A DNA stretch of 64,000 nucleotides from Intestinimonas massiliensis (ex Afouda et al. 2020) (GCF_900626285.1 NZ_LR131148.1:213599-277598); one strand, 5' to 3'; positions 16,853-25,331 are shown, counted from the stretch's first letter. Notes: generated from the sequence alone by a model not told the origin. Numbers and translations: made by a program.

Positions 16853-18210
16853 AGGACCGGAAGTGGGATTTTATCCCCTTTTCCTACTATGACCGCACCG
16901 GCATGGAGCGCCATCTGGAAGAGCGGGCGGCCCAGGGCTGGCTGTTGGAGCGGATGAGCAACCTGGGCTGGTACTATAAGCGGATCGAGCCCCGGAAGCT
17001 CCATTTTACCGTCACCTACTACCTGCGGGCGTCTCAGTTCGACCCGGAGCCCACCGAGGAACAGCAGGAGTTCCATGACTTCTGCCTCCAGTCCGGCTGG
17101 AAGCTGGCGGCTTCCTCCGGGCAGATGCAGGCCTTTTACAATGAGGAGGACGATCCGGTACCCATCGACACCGAGCCCTCTTTAGAGCTGGAACGGATCG
17201 GGAAGATGATGAAGCGGGTTCTGCCCTTCCAGTTCATCCTGCTGGTCATCGGGTTCTGCATGGGGGGTTCCTGGCTGTGGTCCCTGACCCACCGGCCCAT
17301 CGACCTGCTGTCCAGCGCCTACAACCTGGCTACCGGGGCCATCTGGCTGATGCTCTTTCTGTGGTGTGCCGCCGACCTGTTCCGCTACTTTACCTGGCGG
17401 CACAGGGCCAAAAAGGCAGCTCATCTGGGGGAGTTCGTGCCCACAAAGGGGTGCCACAAGCTGCTGCTGGCCATGCTGGTGGTGACGGTGCTGTCCCTTG
17501 CCTATCTTCTCATTGCCGACCGCAAGCCCGGCTTCCGGCTGGTGCTGATCCTCATGCTGGCGGCCTATGCCCTGATGTTCCTGGCGGTCAACGGGGTGAA
17601 AAACTTCCTCAAGGAGCGGAAAGCCTCCCGGGCCCTCAACCGGGGCGTTACCCTCACGGTGGATGTGGTGCTGGCCTTCGTCCTGATGGGGGGCATCATG
17701 GGCGGGCTGCTCTGGGGCATCACTACCGGACGGATCTCCTCCATGGAGGAGCTGATCGACCCGCCCCTGTCGGTGGAAGAACTGACCGGAGTGAAAGATG
17801 ACCGCTATATCACCCGGCGGCAGGCGGATTCCACCTTTTTCATTACGGAGCGGAATTTCTATCAGGACATTCCGTATGATCAGATCGGGCAGGGGGATCG
17901 TGTGGCCTTTCTGGACTATACCATTGTGGACGTCCACGTACCCTTCCTGTACGACTGGTGCGTGGAGGAGCTGCTCCACGACCGGGACGACTGGTCCGGA
18001 GAGACGGACGACGGCCAGCCCTACTATCAGTATCAAGCCATTGATCCCGCCCCCTGGGGCGCGGAGCGGGCCTGGCAGCTGTGGGCGGGGGGCGAGCGGG
18101 CCTCCACCACCTATCTGGTGTGCTGGCCGGGGCGCATCGTGGAGCTGGACCCCGACTTTCACCTGACGGAGGAGCAGATGACCCTGGCGTCGGAAAAACT
18201 GGCGCCATAA
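16849..18210 (+). CDS. DUF2812 membrane protein, PadR partner
   Basis: A 453-residue protein. The N-terminal soluble DUF2812 domain (about 1-115) has the family's MERHLEERAAQGWLLERM and YYKRIEPRKLHFTV. It is followed by at least five hydrophobic segments (about 125-300, including a pair near 200-250) and a C-terminal soluble domain of about 150 residues. It overlaps padR by four bases. The role of these proteins is not established; the arrangement suggests that the membrane protein and repressor form one regulatory unit. Confidence 0.8.
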   Translation: MKDRKWDFIPFSYYDRTGMERHLEERAAQGWLLERMSNLGWYYKRIEPRKLHFTVTYYLRASQFDPEPTEEQQEFHDFCLQSGWKLAASSGQMQAFYNEEDDPVPIDTEPSLELERIGKMMKRVLPFQFILLVIGFCMGGSWLWSLTHRPIDLLSSAYNLATGAIWLMLFLWCAADLFRYFTWRHRAKKAAHLGEFVPTKGCHKLLLAMLVVTVLSLAYLLIADRKPGFRLVLILMLAAYALMFLAVNGVKNFLKERKASRALNRGVTLTVDVVLAFVLMGGIMGGLLWGITTGRISSMEELIDPPLSVEELTGVKDDRYITRRQADSTFFITERNFYQDIPYDQIGQGDRVAFLDYTIVDVHVPFLYDWCVEELLHDRDDWSGETDDGQPYYQYQAIDPAPWGAERAWQLWAGGERASTTYLVCWPGRIVELDPDFHLTEEQMTLASEKLAP

Positions 18211-18218
18211 TGACAGGA

Positions 18219-18274
18219 TGGTCTACTGGGTGTAAACTGACCACAGAGAGGTTTACACCCAGTAGACCATTTTT
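18219..18274. terminator. Long inverted repeat: terminator and possible BlaI operator
   Basis: Perfect 20-bp arms (18219-18238 and 18251-18270) with a 12-base loop followed by TTTT, after the DUF2812 gene and 18 bases before the blaI-like start. Each arm contains GTCTAC-N5-GTAAAC, itself a near-palindrome resembling a TAC...GTA BlaI/MecI box but with one extra spacer base. Confidence 0.75.
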
Positions 18275-18292
18275 GCATGGAGGGATCGTTCA

Positions 18293-18652
18293 ATGGCAGA
18301 TATGAGACTGGGCGTGGTGGAGACCCGCTTTGCCGAGCTGATCTGGGCCCATGCGCCTATCAGCTCCGGCGAGCTGGTCAAGCTCTGCCAGCAGGAGCTG
18401 AGCTGGAAGAAGTCCACCACCTACACCATGCTCCGGCGGCTGTGTGAGCGGGGCATTTTCCAAAACAGCAACGGCGTGGTCACGGCGTTGCTGTCCAAAG
18501 AGGAATTCCAGGGACGGCAGAGCCGGCAGTTTGTGGAGGAGACCTTTGCGGGCTCCCTGCCCAGATTTCTCACCGCTTTTTCCATGGGAGAGAAGCTGTC
18601 CGACCGGGAGATCGACGAACTGCAGAAGCTGATCGACGAAATGAGGGGATGA
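18293..18652 (+). CDS. BlaI/MecI/CopY family repressor
   Basis: A 119-residue winged-helix repressor. The family core is visible: LGVVETRFAELIW, the helix-turn-helix with WKKSTTYTMLRRLCERGI, and a C-terminal dimerisation part containing LSDREIDELQKLIDEM. In this family the repressor is inactivated by cleavage by its partner metalloprotease, which is encoded one base downstream. GGAGGG precedes the start. The long inverted repeat immediately upstream is the likely operator. Confidence 0.92.
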   Translation: MADMRLGVVETRFAELIWAHAPISSGELVKLCQQELSWKKSTTYTMLRRLCERGIFQNSNGVVTALLSKEEFQGRQSRQFVEETFAGSLPRFLTAFSMGEKLSDREIDELQKLIDEMRG

Positions 18653-18653
18653 T

Positions 18654-20546
18654 ATGCCGCATCTGCTGTTTTCCGCCGTGCTCCGTATGTCTGCTGCCGC
18701 CAGCGGGGCCATTCTGGTGGTGCTGCTGGCAAGGCAGCTTCTGAAGCGGGTGCCCAAGATCTTTTCCTATGCCCTCTGGGCGGTGGTGCTGTTCCGCCTG
18801 CTCTGCCCGGCGGCGCTGCCCTTCGGATTTTCTCCGATGGACCTTTTTCCGGACCCTGTCCCTGAGACCGGGACCGTGGAGCGTGTGGACCTGCCTGATG
18901 GGGAACATCAGACAGCCACGATCCATGTGGGCCAGCAGCCGGAACAGACCGGAAGCCCGGCTTTGGAGCAGGAGACGCCGGCGGTAAGTGCTGCCCAACG
19001 GCTGATGTCAATTGCCGGTATCCTCTGGCTGTGCGGCGTTGGGGCCATGCTGGTATTTCACCTGGCCCAGCTCCTGCGGCTGCGGCGTAGGCTCACCGGT
19101 GCAGTCCCGGTGGAGGGGAACGTCTATCTGGCCGACCATATCCCCACGCCCTTTGTCCTGGGGCTGTTCCGGCCCAGGATCTATCTGCCCTCCACGGTGT
19201 CCGAGAGGGAGCGGCCCTACATCCTCCGGCACGAAACCCACCACATCCGCAGGGGCGACCACATCACCAGGCTGCTGGCCTTTGGGGCGCTGTGCCTGCA
19301 CTGGTTCAATCCCCTGGTCTGGCTGGCGTTCAGGCTGTCCGCCAGAGATATGGAGATGTCCTGCGACGAGGCGGTGCTCCGTGGCACACGGGACGACATC
19401 CGGGCAGACTATTCCGCATCCCTGCTGCAATTTGCCGCCGGGAAAAGAAGGTTTATCCGCGCGCCCCTTGCCTTCGGGGAGGGAGACACCAGGGAAAGGA
19501 TTGAGAACATCATGAAATATAAGCGGCCTACCTGGCTGGCGGTTGTGCTGGCGGCCCTTTTGTGCGTCTCCCTGACTGCGTGCCTGTCCTCCGGTCCCAA
19601 ACCGGATGCCAGTCAGGCACCGGACGAGACATATGCCATGACTGACGAGGACTTTGCGGCGTATACCGGCAATCCCATCGGCGCCGTTATGGCGGATCTG
19701 GACTATGCCGACGGGGAAAAGCTGGTGTTCCACTATTCCAACGGCTTTTTTGTCCTGGACCTGAAAAGCTATGAGCTCACCCAGAGGATCGACCTGAGCA
19801 AGCTGGACCTGGCCCATCACGGGCAGGGGGACACAGTGCTGTCGGTGCAGGTCGACAGGGAGGGAAACTATGCTTACCTCTCCAGCCAAGGGACGGAAGC
19901 CGGGGACTTTGCGGCGTACCGGATCGACCTGGACAGCGGCGCGGTTGAACAGGGGGAGATGCCGGCGGATACAGAGCTGTTTACAGACTTTGCCGACATC
20001 AGCTCCATCCCGGTACTGGAGGGCTGGTGCAGCGACAGGGGGATCCGAACCGGCGACGGGGCCTGCTACTATCTGATCACCCAGGGCGGCATGGTGGGCG
20101 GGATCAAGCTGGTGGTCCTGCCCGCCGGGGATGCCGCCCGGGCGGAGATCCACGGGGTGTTCGGCCAGCAGGCCGCACCGGCACAGCTCACCGTTGCGCC
20201 GGCCACGGAAGAACTGCTGGCCCGGTATCCGGCTTACGATGAGATCGACGCCTCTATCGATGAATACGGCAACCGGCTTTTGCTGACGACGGATCAGACG
20301 GTGAAGGATCTCACCCTGTTCCGTCTGACCTGGGACGAGGAGACCCAGACGCGGGTGACGGCGCCCGGTGAAGCGCTGTATCACACGGCGGAATTTACAC
20401 CGGACCGGCCCCTGGTGGTGTCGGTCAGCTTCCCCGGTATCCTGCCCACCGTGGGGCTTTCCTTTACCGACACAGACGGCAGACAGCGGACGTTCCAATT
20501 CGACATGAGCGGGAAGGACGGCTCCTTCCTGCTGGTAGAGGAATAG
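18654..20546 (+). CDS. BlaR1/M56-type membrane metallopeptidase with non-penicillin-binding sensor
   Basis: A 630-residue membrane protease. The transmembrane part holds the zinc motif HETHH (residues 193-197) and CDEAVL downstream, as in BlaR1/MecR1. After a last membrane segment ending in a lipobox-like ALLCVSLTAC (about residue 310), the outer domain has no penicillin-binding SxxK motif. Instead it has short beta-strand-rich repeats (FVLDLKSYELTQRI, AYRIDLDSGAVEQG) suggesting a propeller-like sensor. The likely role is to sense an external signal and cleave the BlaI-like repressor encoded just before it. The ligand is unknown and need not be a beta-lactam. Confidence 0.85.
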   Translation: MPHLLFSAVLRMSAAASGAILVVLLARQLLKRVPKIFSYALWAVVLFRLLCPAALPFGFSPMDLFPDPVPETGTVERVDLPDGEHQTATIHVGQQPEQTGSPALEQETPAVSAAQRLMSIAGILWLCGVGAMLVFHLAQLLRLRRRLTGAVPVEGNVYLADHIPTPFVLGLFRPRIYLPSTVSERERPYILRHETHHIRRGDHITRLLAFGALCLHWFNPLVWLAFRLSARDMEMSCDEAVLRGTRDDIRADYSASLLQFAAGKRRFIRAPLAFGEGDTRERIENIMKYKRPTWLAVVLAALLCVSLTACLSSGPKPDASQAPDETYAMTDEDFAAYTGNPIGAVMADLDYADGEKLVFHYSNGFFVLDLKSYELTQRIDLSKLDLAHHGQGDTVLSVQVDREGNYAYLSSQGTEAGDFAAYRIDLDSGAVEQGEMPADTELFTDFADISSIPVLEGWCSDRGIRTGDGACYYLITQGGMVGGIKLVVLPAGDAARAEIHGVFGQQAAPAQLTVAPATEELLARYPAYDEIDASIDEYGNRLLLTTDQTVKDLTLFRLTWDEETQTRVTAPGEALYHTAEFTPDRPLVVSVSFPGILPTVGLSFTDTDGRQRTFQFDMSGKDGSFLLVEE

Positions 20547-20550
20547 AAGC

Positions 20551-20599
20551 AGAAAACAAACAGGCCATCGGGGTTTTTGCCCCGACGGCCTGTTTTCTG
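20551..20599. terminator. Bidirectional intrinsic terminator
   Basis: Arms AGAAAACA-AACAGGCC...ATCGGGG and CCCCGA-CGGCCTG-TTTTCT around a TTTTTG loop. It closes the M56 gene (plus) and folD (minus). Confidence 0.88.
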
Positions 20600-20604
20600 T
20601 TCGG

Positions 20605-21456
20605 TTATTGGATGGCCTTTTCCGCCGCTTCGATGACGTGGCTGGCCAGCACCGAGGTGGTCACCGCTCCCACGCCGCCGGGGACGGGGGTGATGGCGTC
20701 CACCGTGGCCTCCGCCGCGGCGAAGTCCACGTCGCCCACCAGGCTGCCGTCCTCATCCACGTTGATGCCCACATCCAGCACCACCTGGCCGGGAGCCAGA
20801 CACTGGGCGGATACCGCCCCCGCCTTGCCCGCCGCGGCTACCAGCACCTCCGCCCGGCGGCACTCAGCGGCCAGATCAACGGTGCGGGTGTGGCAGATGG
20901 TGACGGTGGCGTGGCGGCCCAGCAGCAGCATGGACACCGGCTTGCCGATGACCAGGCTGCGGCCCACCACTACCGCCCGCTTGCCCTTCAGCTCATAGCC
21001 GTAGTGGTCCAGGATCTCCAGGCAGGCCTGGGCGGTGCAGGGGGGGTAGCCCTCCCCGCTGCCGGAGAACACCCCGGCCAGGGATCCGGCGGTGATGCCG
21101 TCCACATCCTTGGCGGGGGAGAGGGCGGCGCAGGCCGCGGCCTCGTCCATGTGCTTGGGCAGAGGTCGGAACAGCAGGCAGCCGTGAATGGAGTCGTCCC
21201 GGTTGACCTCCTCAATGACCTCCATCAGATCGGCCTGGCTGGAGGCGGCGGTGAGCAGGAACTGCCGCACGGCAATGCCCGCCTTTTCGCACCGCTTCAG
21301 GGCCCCCCGCTCGTAGGACAGGTCCTCCGGCCGCTCGCCCACCCGGACGATGGCCAGGGTGGGGGTCACGCCCTTTTCCATAAGGGCCTGGGCCCGGGGA
21401 ATGAGCCGCTCGGTAAGGGCGGCGGCCACAGGGGCCCCTTTCCAAAGCGCCGCCAT
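20605..21456 (-). CDS. folD: Methylene-THF dehydrogenase/methenyl-THF cyclohydrolase
   Basis: A 283-residue bifunctional folate enzyme interconverting methylene-, methenyl- and formyl-THF with NADP. Family motifs: SYERGALKRCEKAGI with the catalytic region, GCLLFRPLPKHMD, DVDGIT, GRSLVIGKPVSMLLLGRHATVTICHTRT for NADP binding, and PVPGGVGAVT. The fchA stop and this start overlap as TGATG; a GTG three bases earlier is an alternative. It is last in fhs-fchA-folD. Since fchA also encodes a cyclohydrolase, that step is represented twice. Confidence 0.94.
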   Translation of the reverse strand: MAALWKGAPVAAALTERLIPRAQALMEKGVTPTLAIVRVGERPEDLSYERGALKRCEKAGIAVRQFLLTAASSQADLMEVIEEVNRDDSIHGCLLFRPLPKHMDEAAACAALSPAKDVDGITAGSLAGVFSGSGEGYPPCTAQACLEILDHYGYELKGKRAVVVGRSLVIGKPVSMLLLGRHATVTICHTRTVDLAAECRRAEVLVAAAGKAGAVSAQCLAPGQVVLDVGINVDEDGSLVGDVDFAAAEATVDAITPVPGGVGAVTTSVLASHVIEAAEKAIQ

Positions 21457-22073
21457 CACACAAACCTCCCCATGACTGCGTCATACACCTGCCGGGCGAT
21501 GACGCCGTATTTCTCCACCAGGGCGTCCACTTCCTCGTCCATGGCCTGGGCAAAGGCCCGGTCGGCCATGCTCCTGGTGTTCACCCGCACGTTGAGAGCG
21601 GCGCCGTACAGGGCGCTCTGACAGAAGACCACCCCGGTGCCTACGTCGGACAGCATGATGACGCTGCCCTTGTCCAGCATCTCCCGGTGGAGGTCAATGG
21701 CCTCGCAGCTCAGCCGCAGAATGGCCATGGGGGTGGCGGCGGCGTCCTGGAGGCACTTTTCCATCACCGCTTCCCGGCTGGGGTCGTCCTTGGGAATGGC
21801 GTAGGCTTTCGACAGGGGCTCAAAGGCCTCCGCGTCGGCGTCCACCAGGGCCAGCAGCCGGGCGCGGATGTCCTCGGCCCTGGCCATGAGGGCCTTCACA
21901 TCCTCCTCCACGTCGGCGTACTTCTTCTTGCCCACAGTGTAGTTGCCCACCATGGTGCACAGGGCGGCGCCCAGTGCGCCCACCAGGGCGGAGGCCCCGC
22001 CGCCGCCGGGGACGGGAGCCTTGGAGGCCAGAGCGTCCAGGAAGCCCTGGCAGGTCTGCTCAGCGGTATTCAT
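21456..22073 (-). CDS. fchA: Methenyl-THF cyclohydrolase (formiminotransferase-cyclodeaminase family)
   Basis: A 205-residue FchA-type cyclodeaminase/cyclohydrolase. It has the glycine-rich APVPGGGGASALVGALGAAL motif (20 residues) near the N-terminus and the GNYTVGKKKY segment of the family, followed by a mostly helical fold. In acetogens and purine fermenters it converts formyl-THF to methenyl-THF. GGGAGG lies upstream of the ATG. It sits between fhs and folD on the same strand with 17- and 1-base junctions, placing it in the methyl branch of one-carbon metabolism. Confidence 0.9.
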   Translation of the reverse strand: MNTAEQTCQGFLDALASKAPVPGGGGASALVGALGAALCTMVGNYTVGKKKYADVEEDVKALMARAEDIRARLLALVDADAEAFEPLSKAYAIPKDDPSREAVMEKCLQDAAATPMAILRLSCEAIDLHREMLDKGSVIMLSDVGTGVVFCQSALYGAALNVRVNTRSMADRAFAQAMDEEVDALVEKYGVIARQVYDAVMGRFV

Positions 22074-22090
22074 CAGCGGGTACCTCCCTT

Positions 22091-23767
22091 TTAAAACAGT
22101 CCGGAGATCCTGCCGTTCTCGTCCACGTCCACCTTCTCGGCGGCAGGCACCTTGGGCAGGCCGGGCATGGTCATGATGTCGCCGGTGAGGGCCACCAGGA
22201 ACCCGGCGCCGGCAGATACCTTCAGGTTGCGCACCGTGACGGTGAAGCCGTCGGGGGCGCCCAGCAGGGTCTGGTCGTCGGAGAAGGAGTACTGGGTCTT
22301 GGCCATGCAGATGGGCAGGCCGCCGAAGCCCAGGGCGGTGAGCTCCGCCGCCTGCTTTTTGGCGGCGTTGGTGAGGACTACCCCGTCTCCGTGGTAGATC
22401 TTCTTCACGATGTCGTTCAGCTTGGCCTCAATGCTCTGGTCCAGATCATAGGCGAACCGGAACTGGTTGGGCTGCTCGCACAGGCGGATGACCTCTTCCG
22501 CCAGGGCCATGCCGCCCTCGCCGCCCTTGGCCCACACCTCGCTGAGTGCCACGTTGACCCCCAGCTCCCTGCACTTGTCCTCCACCAGCTTCAGCTCGGC
22601 CTCGGTATCGGTGGGGAAGCGGTTGATGGCCACCACGCAGGGCAGGCCGTACACCTGGGTGATATTCTCCACGTGGCGCAGCAGGTTGGGCAGGCCCTTC
22701 TCCAGAGCCTCCAGGTTCTCCTGGTTCAGCTCGGCCTTGGCCACGCCGCCGTGGTGCTTCAGGGCCCGGACGGTGGCCACCAGCACCACCGCCGACGGGT
22801 GGAGGTCCGCCAGGCGGCACTTGATGTCCAAAAACTTCTCCGCGCCCAGGTCGGCGCCGAAGCCTGCCTCGGTGATGGCGTAGTCACCCATCTTGAGGGC
22901 CACCCGGGTGGCCATGACAGAGTTGCAGCCGTGGGCGATATTGGCGAAGGGGCCGCCGTGGATGAAGGCGGGGGTGCCCTCCAGGGTCTGGACCAGGTTG
23001 GGCTTGATGGCGTCCTTCAGCAGGGCGGCCATGGCTCCCTCGGCCTTCAGGTCGTGGGCGGTGATGGGGGCGCCGCCGCGGGTGTAGGCCACCACCATCC
23101 GGCCCAGCCGGGCCTTCAGATCGGACAGGCCGGTGGCCAGGCAGAGCACCGCCATGATCTCGGAGGCCACGGTGATGTCGAAGCCGTCCTCCCGGGGCAC
23201 GCCCTGCATCCGGCCGCCCAGGCCGCACACGATGTTGCGCAGCTGCCGGTCGTTCATGTCCACGCAGCGCTTCCAGGTGATGTGCTTGACGTCGATATCC
23301 AGCTCATTGCCCTGCTGGATGTGGTTGTCCAGCATGGCGGCCAGCAGGTTGTTGGCGGCCCCGATGGCGTGGAAGTCGCCGGTGAAGTGGAGGTTGATGT
23401 CCTCCATGGGCACTACCTGGGCGTAGCCGCCGCCGGCGGCGCCCCCCTTGATGCCGAACACGGGACCCAGGGAGGGCTCCCGCAGGGCCACCACCGTGTT
23501 CTTGCCCAGCCGCCGCATGCCGTCGGCCAGACCCACCGTGGTGGTGGTCTTACCCTCACCGGCGGGGGTGGGGTTGATGGCGGTGACCAGGATCAGCTTG
23601 CCGTCGGGCTTGTCCGCCCGGTCGGCCAGCAGCTTCAGGTCGATCTTGGCCTTGTATTTGCCATAATACTCCAGATAGTCCTCGTCCACCCCGGCTACCG
23701 CCGCAATGTCTCTGATGTGCTTCATCTGACAGGCCTGTGCGATTTCAATGTCGGACTTGACTTCCAT
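22091..23767 (-). CDS. fhs: Formate-tetrahydrofolate ligase
   Basis: A 558-residue ATP-dependent ligase making 10-formyl-THF from formate, the family's usual length. The nucleotide loop TPAGEGKTTTTVGL, SLGPVFGIKGGAAGGGYAQV, and INLHFTGDFHAIGAANNLL are all present. The start at 23767 has GGGGAGGAG upstream. It is first of fhs-fchA-folD, with its own promoter (23894-23922) and a leader able to form a long hairpin. Together with metF-metH at 11-15 kb this gives formate-to-methyl-THF capacity, used for purines, methionine and possibly acetogenesis. Confidence 0.96.
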   Translation of the reverse strand: MEVKSDIEIAQACQMKHIRDIAAVAGVDEDYLEYYGKYKAKIDLKLLADRADKPDGKLILVTAINPTPAGEGKTTTTVGLADGMRRLGKNTVVALREPSLGPVFGIKGGAAGGGYAQVVPMEDINLHFTGDFHAIGAANNLLAAMLDNHIQQGNELDIDVKHITWKRCVDMNDRQLRNIVCGLGGRMQGVPREDGFDITVASEIMAVLCLATGLSDLKARLGRMVVAYTRGGAPITAHDLKAEGAMAALLKDAIKPNLVQTLEGTPAFIHGGPFANIAHGCNSVMATRVALKMGDYAITEAGFGADLGAEKFLDIKCRLADLHPSAVVLVATVRALKHHGGVAKAELNQENLEALEKGLPNLLRHVENITQVYGLPCVVAINRFPTDTEAELKLVEDKCRELGVNVALSEVWAKGGEGGMALAEEVIRLCEQPNQFRFAYDLDQSIEAKLNDIVKKIYHGDGVVLTNAAKKQAAELTALGFGGLPICMAKTQYSFSDDQTLLGAPDGFTVTVRNLKVSAGAGFLVALTGDIMTMPGLPKVPAAEKVDVDENGRISGLF

Positions 23768-23787
23768 TTTGACACTCCTCCCCATAG

Positions 23788-23838
23788 AACGGAAAAGACA
23801 GGGGAGATGCCGGTACGTACCGTCATCTCCCCTCCGTT
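23788..23838 (-). promoter_or_regulatory. Hairpin in the fhs leader
   Basis: On the minus strand AACGGA/TCCGTT outer arms enclose AGGGGAGATG/CATCTCCCCT and an inner self-complementary CGGTACGTACCG. This gives a nearly continuous stem of over 25 bp between the fhs promoter and ribosome site. The following TCTTTT is too weak for a confident terminator call. It could attenuate transcription or protect the mRNA. Confidence 0.55.
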
Positions 23839-23893
23839 TCTGCAAAGTTTCCCGTTATGACCGCAGGCGGCCGCCCGCGATATTTCCAATTCT

Positions 23894-23922
23894 ATGGTAT
23901 CATCCTTTGATTTTCTTGTCAA
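23894..23922 (-). promoter_or_regulatory. Sigma-A promoter of fhs-fchA-folD
   Basis: Minus strand: TTGACA (perfect -35), 17-bp spacer, TACCAT. The predicted start is about 120 bases before the fhs ATG. Confidence 0.7.
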
Positions 23923-23928
23923 CCGGAC

Positions 23929-24684
23929 TTAGCCCCAGCGGTAGCCCCGCACCAGGCCGATGATGCCCCCCAGACAGTCCAGAAAGTCGGCTTCGTCCAC
24001 CACGACATCTTTGCAGCTCAGATTGGGGGCCACCAGCCGGGTTACTCCCCGGCGGCGAACCAGGCGGCGCAGCAGCAGCTCCTGGTTGAGCTGATACAGG
24101 CCGTAGTCCTCCCGGCCCACCGGTCCCCGGCGGCAGAGAATGACGGAGCCCTGGGGGTAGATGGGCTCCATGGACCGGTCCTCCAGCAGCACGGTGAAGT
24201 CGGCCTGCCGGACGGCGGGGTCGGTCTCAGGCAGCAGGATGGGCCGCATGGGGTGGTCTGAGAACCCCTCCGGCGTGGGCGCGGCATAGCAGAAGGTGCG
24301 CTTGACGGGAACGGTACCCGCCAGCAGGCCGGTGGGGAGCCGCAGCAGGGCGGCCATGGCGGACAGGATCTGCTTGGCGCCGGCGTCCAGCCGGCGGTAT
24401 TGGGTCACCATGCGCACCTCCTCCGCCGAGAGGGAAAAAAGGCCGTTTTCCGTCTCGGCGCTGAAGCAGCACTCGGTGGGCAGGGCGTCGTCCATCAGGT
24501 AGTGGACGGGCACCCGGAACACCTGGGAAATCCGGTCGATGTGCTCCGCCGCCGGGTGCTTGGTCTGCCCGGAAAAGATCTTGTTCAGCGTGCCCACCGG
24601 GATGTGGGAGAGCTGCGCGGTCTGCTCCGTGGTCAATCGGCACAGCTTTTTCAGATAGGCCAGCTTTTCTACCATCAGGGACAT
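23929..24684 (-). CDS. Xre-type regulator with S24/LexA-like C-terminal domain
   Basis: A 251-residue protein with an N-terminal helix-turn-helix (TTEQTAQLSHIPVGTLNKIFSG) and a C-terminal S24 fold. The fold shows the LexA/CI serine segment LLEDRSMEPIYPQGS. The position of the catalytic lysine of the Ser-Lys dyad appears to be arginine (LLLRRLV), so self-cleavage is doubtful. GGAGG precedes the start at 24684. It is transcribed toward fhs and divergent from a small DUF6514-like gene. The DNA target is unknown. Confidence 0.82.
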   Translation of the reverse strand: MSLMVEKLAYLKKLCRLTTEQTAQLSHIPVGTLNKIFSGQTKHPAAEHIDRISQVFRVPVHYLMDDALPTECCFSAETENGLFSLSAEEVRMVTQYRRLDAGAKQILSAMAALLRLPTGLLAGTVPVKRTFCYAAPTPEGFSDHPMRPILLPETDPAVRQADFTVLLEDRSMEPIYPQGSVILCRRGPVGREDYGLYQLNQELLLRRLVRRRGVTRLVAPNLSCKDVVVDEADFLDCLGGIIGLVRGYRWG

Positions 24685-24760
24685 AGTACTCCTCCTGTCC
24701 TCCGGCGAAAACCGGATGTGGTAAAAATTCCGGGGAAGCGATGCAAATGGGCGCCAGCCG

Positions 24761-24789
24761 TTGACAATCTGCGCGCGATACACTATATA
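24761..24789 (+). promoter_or_regulatory. Sigma-A promoter upstream of the small DUF6514-like gene
   Basis: TTGACA, 17-bp spacer, TATATA: near-perfect consensus in the 296-bp gap between divergent genes. The leader to the start at 24981 is about 185 bases; no recognised riboswitch was seen in it. Confidence 0.82.
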
Positions 24790-24980
24790 GATTACGCGGA
24801 GAGGGAAAGTACCATATGTAGAAGGGAGAGGGGAGAGGACACAAACCGTGCGCAGACAGGAGAAGGGCAGGGCCGTTTGCGGTATTATAGCATGGCCTTC
24901 TCCCGAATCCGGTCGAATGGGGTCGATGACCCGCGAAAGAAGAAATACCATGAAACAAGGAAATAAGGAGAGAGGAGAAC

Positions 24981-25187
24981 ATGAAAAACAACCGCGTGAT
25001 GTATCGGGTCTTTCTGGATGAGAGCACCCGGCCCCAGATGTACGGCATCCGGAGCCGGGGCGGCGTGTGTGTGAGCCGGATCTCGACCGATTTCCAGGAA
25101 GTGAATCGTCTGGTGGAGTGCTGCAACAGCGCAGGCCTCTCGCCGGTACATCTGGCCGACGTGGTGGAGGATTTCCGGCGCTCCTGA
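24981..25187 (+). CDS. Small DUF6514-like protein
   Basis: A 68-residue protein, probably cytoplasmic (no signal or membrane segment). The pattern YGIRSRGG, ISTDFQEVNRLVECCNSAGLSPVHLADVVEDF recalls the short clostridial DUF6514 family, which has no assigned function. The start follows GAGAGGAGAAC and sits behind a strong promoter. It is followed by a promoter and terminator rather than by an obvious partner gene. Confidence 0.6.
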   Translation: MKNNRVMYRVFLDESTRPQMYGIRSRGGVCVSRISTDFQEVNRLVECCNSAGLSPVHLADVVEDFRRS

Positions 25188-25215
25188 GGGGGGCGAAAAA
25201 AGCTCCGGTCACCTC

Positions 25216-25244
25216 TTGACCGCGGCCCGGGAATCAAGTAAAAT
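25216..25244 (+). promoter_or_regulatory. Sigma-A-like promoter ahead of the anion permease
   Basis: TTGACC, 17-bp spacer, TAAAAT. Its predicted start (about 25251) lies only 30 bases before an intrinsic terminator and 80 before the permease ATG. Confidence 0.6.
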
Positions 25245-25279
25245 TTGGAATAAGGCAATCGGCTGAATGAGAAGATGAG

Positions 25280-25305
25280 AAAGCCACCCGCCAGGGTGGC
25301 TTTTT
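25280..25305 (+). terminator. Terminator or attenuator before the anion permease
   Basis: AAGCCACCC, GCCA loop, GGGTGGCTTTTT. It may end the DUF6514-like transcript. It also lies just downstream of a promoter, so it could instead attenuate permease transcription. Confidence 0.8.
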
Positions 25306-25331
25306 CGTCGTGTCCGGAAGAGGGGATCCAG

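Noticed and set aside
23839..23893. ZTP (pfl) or THF riboswitch before fhs
   Set aside because: A GGCGGCCGCCTGCGG string recalls the 3' part of the ZTP motif, but the conserved 5' half and the spacing are missing and the leader is too short.
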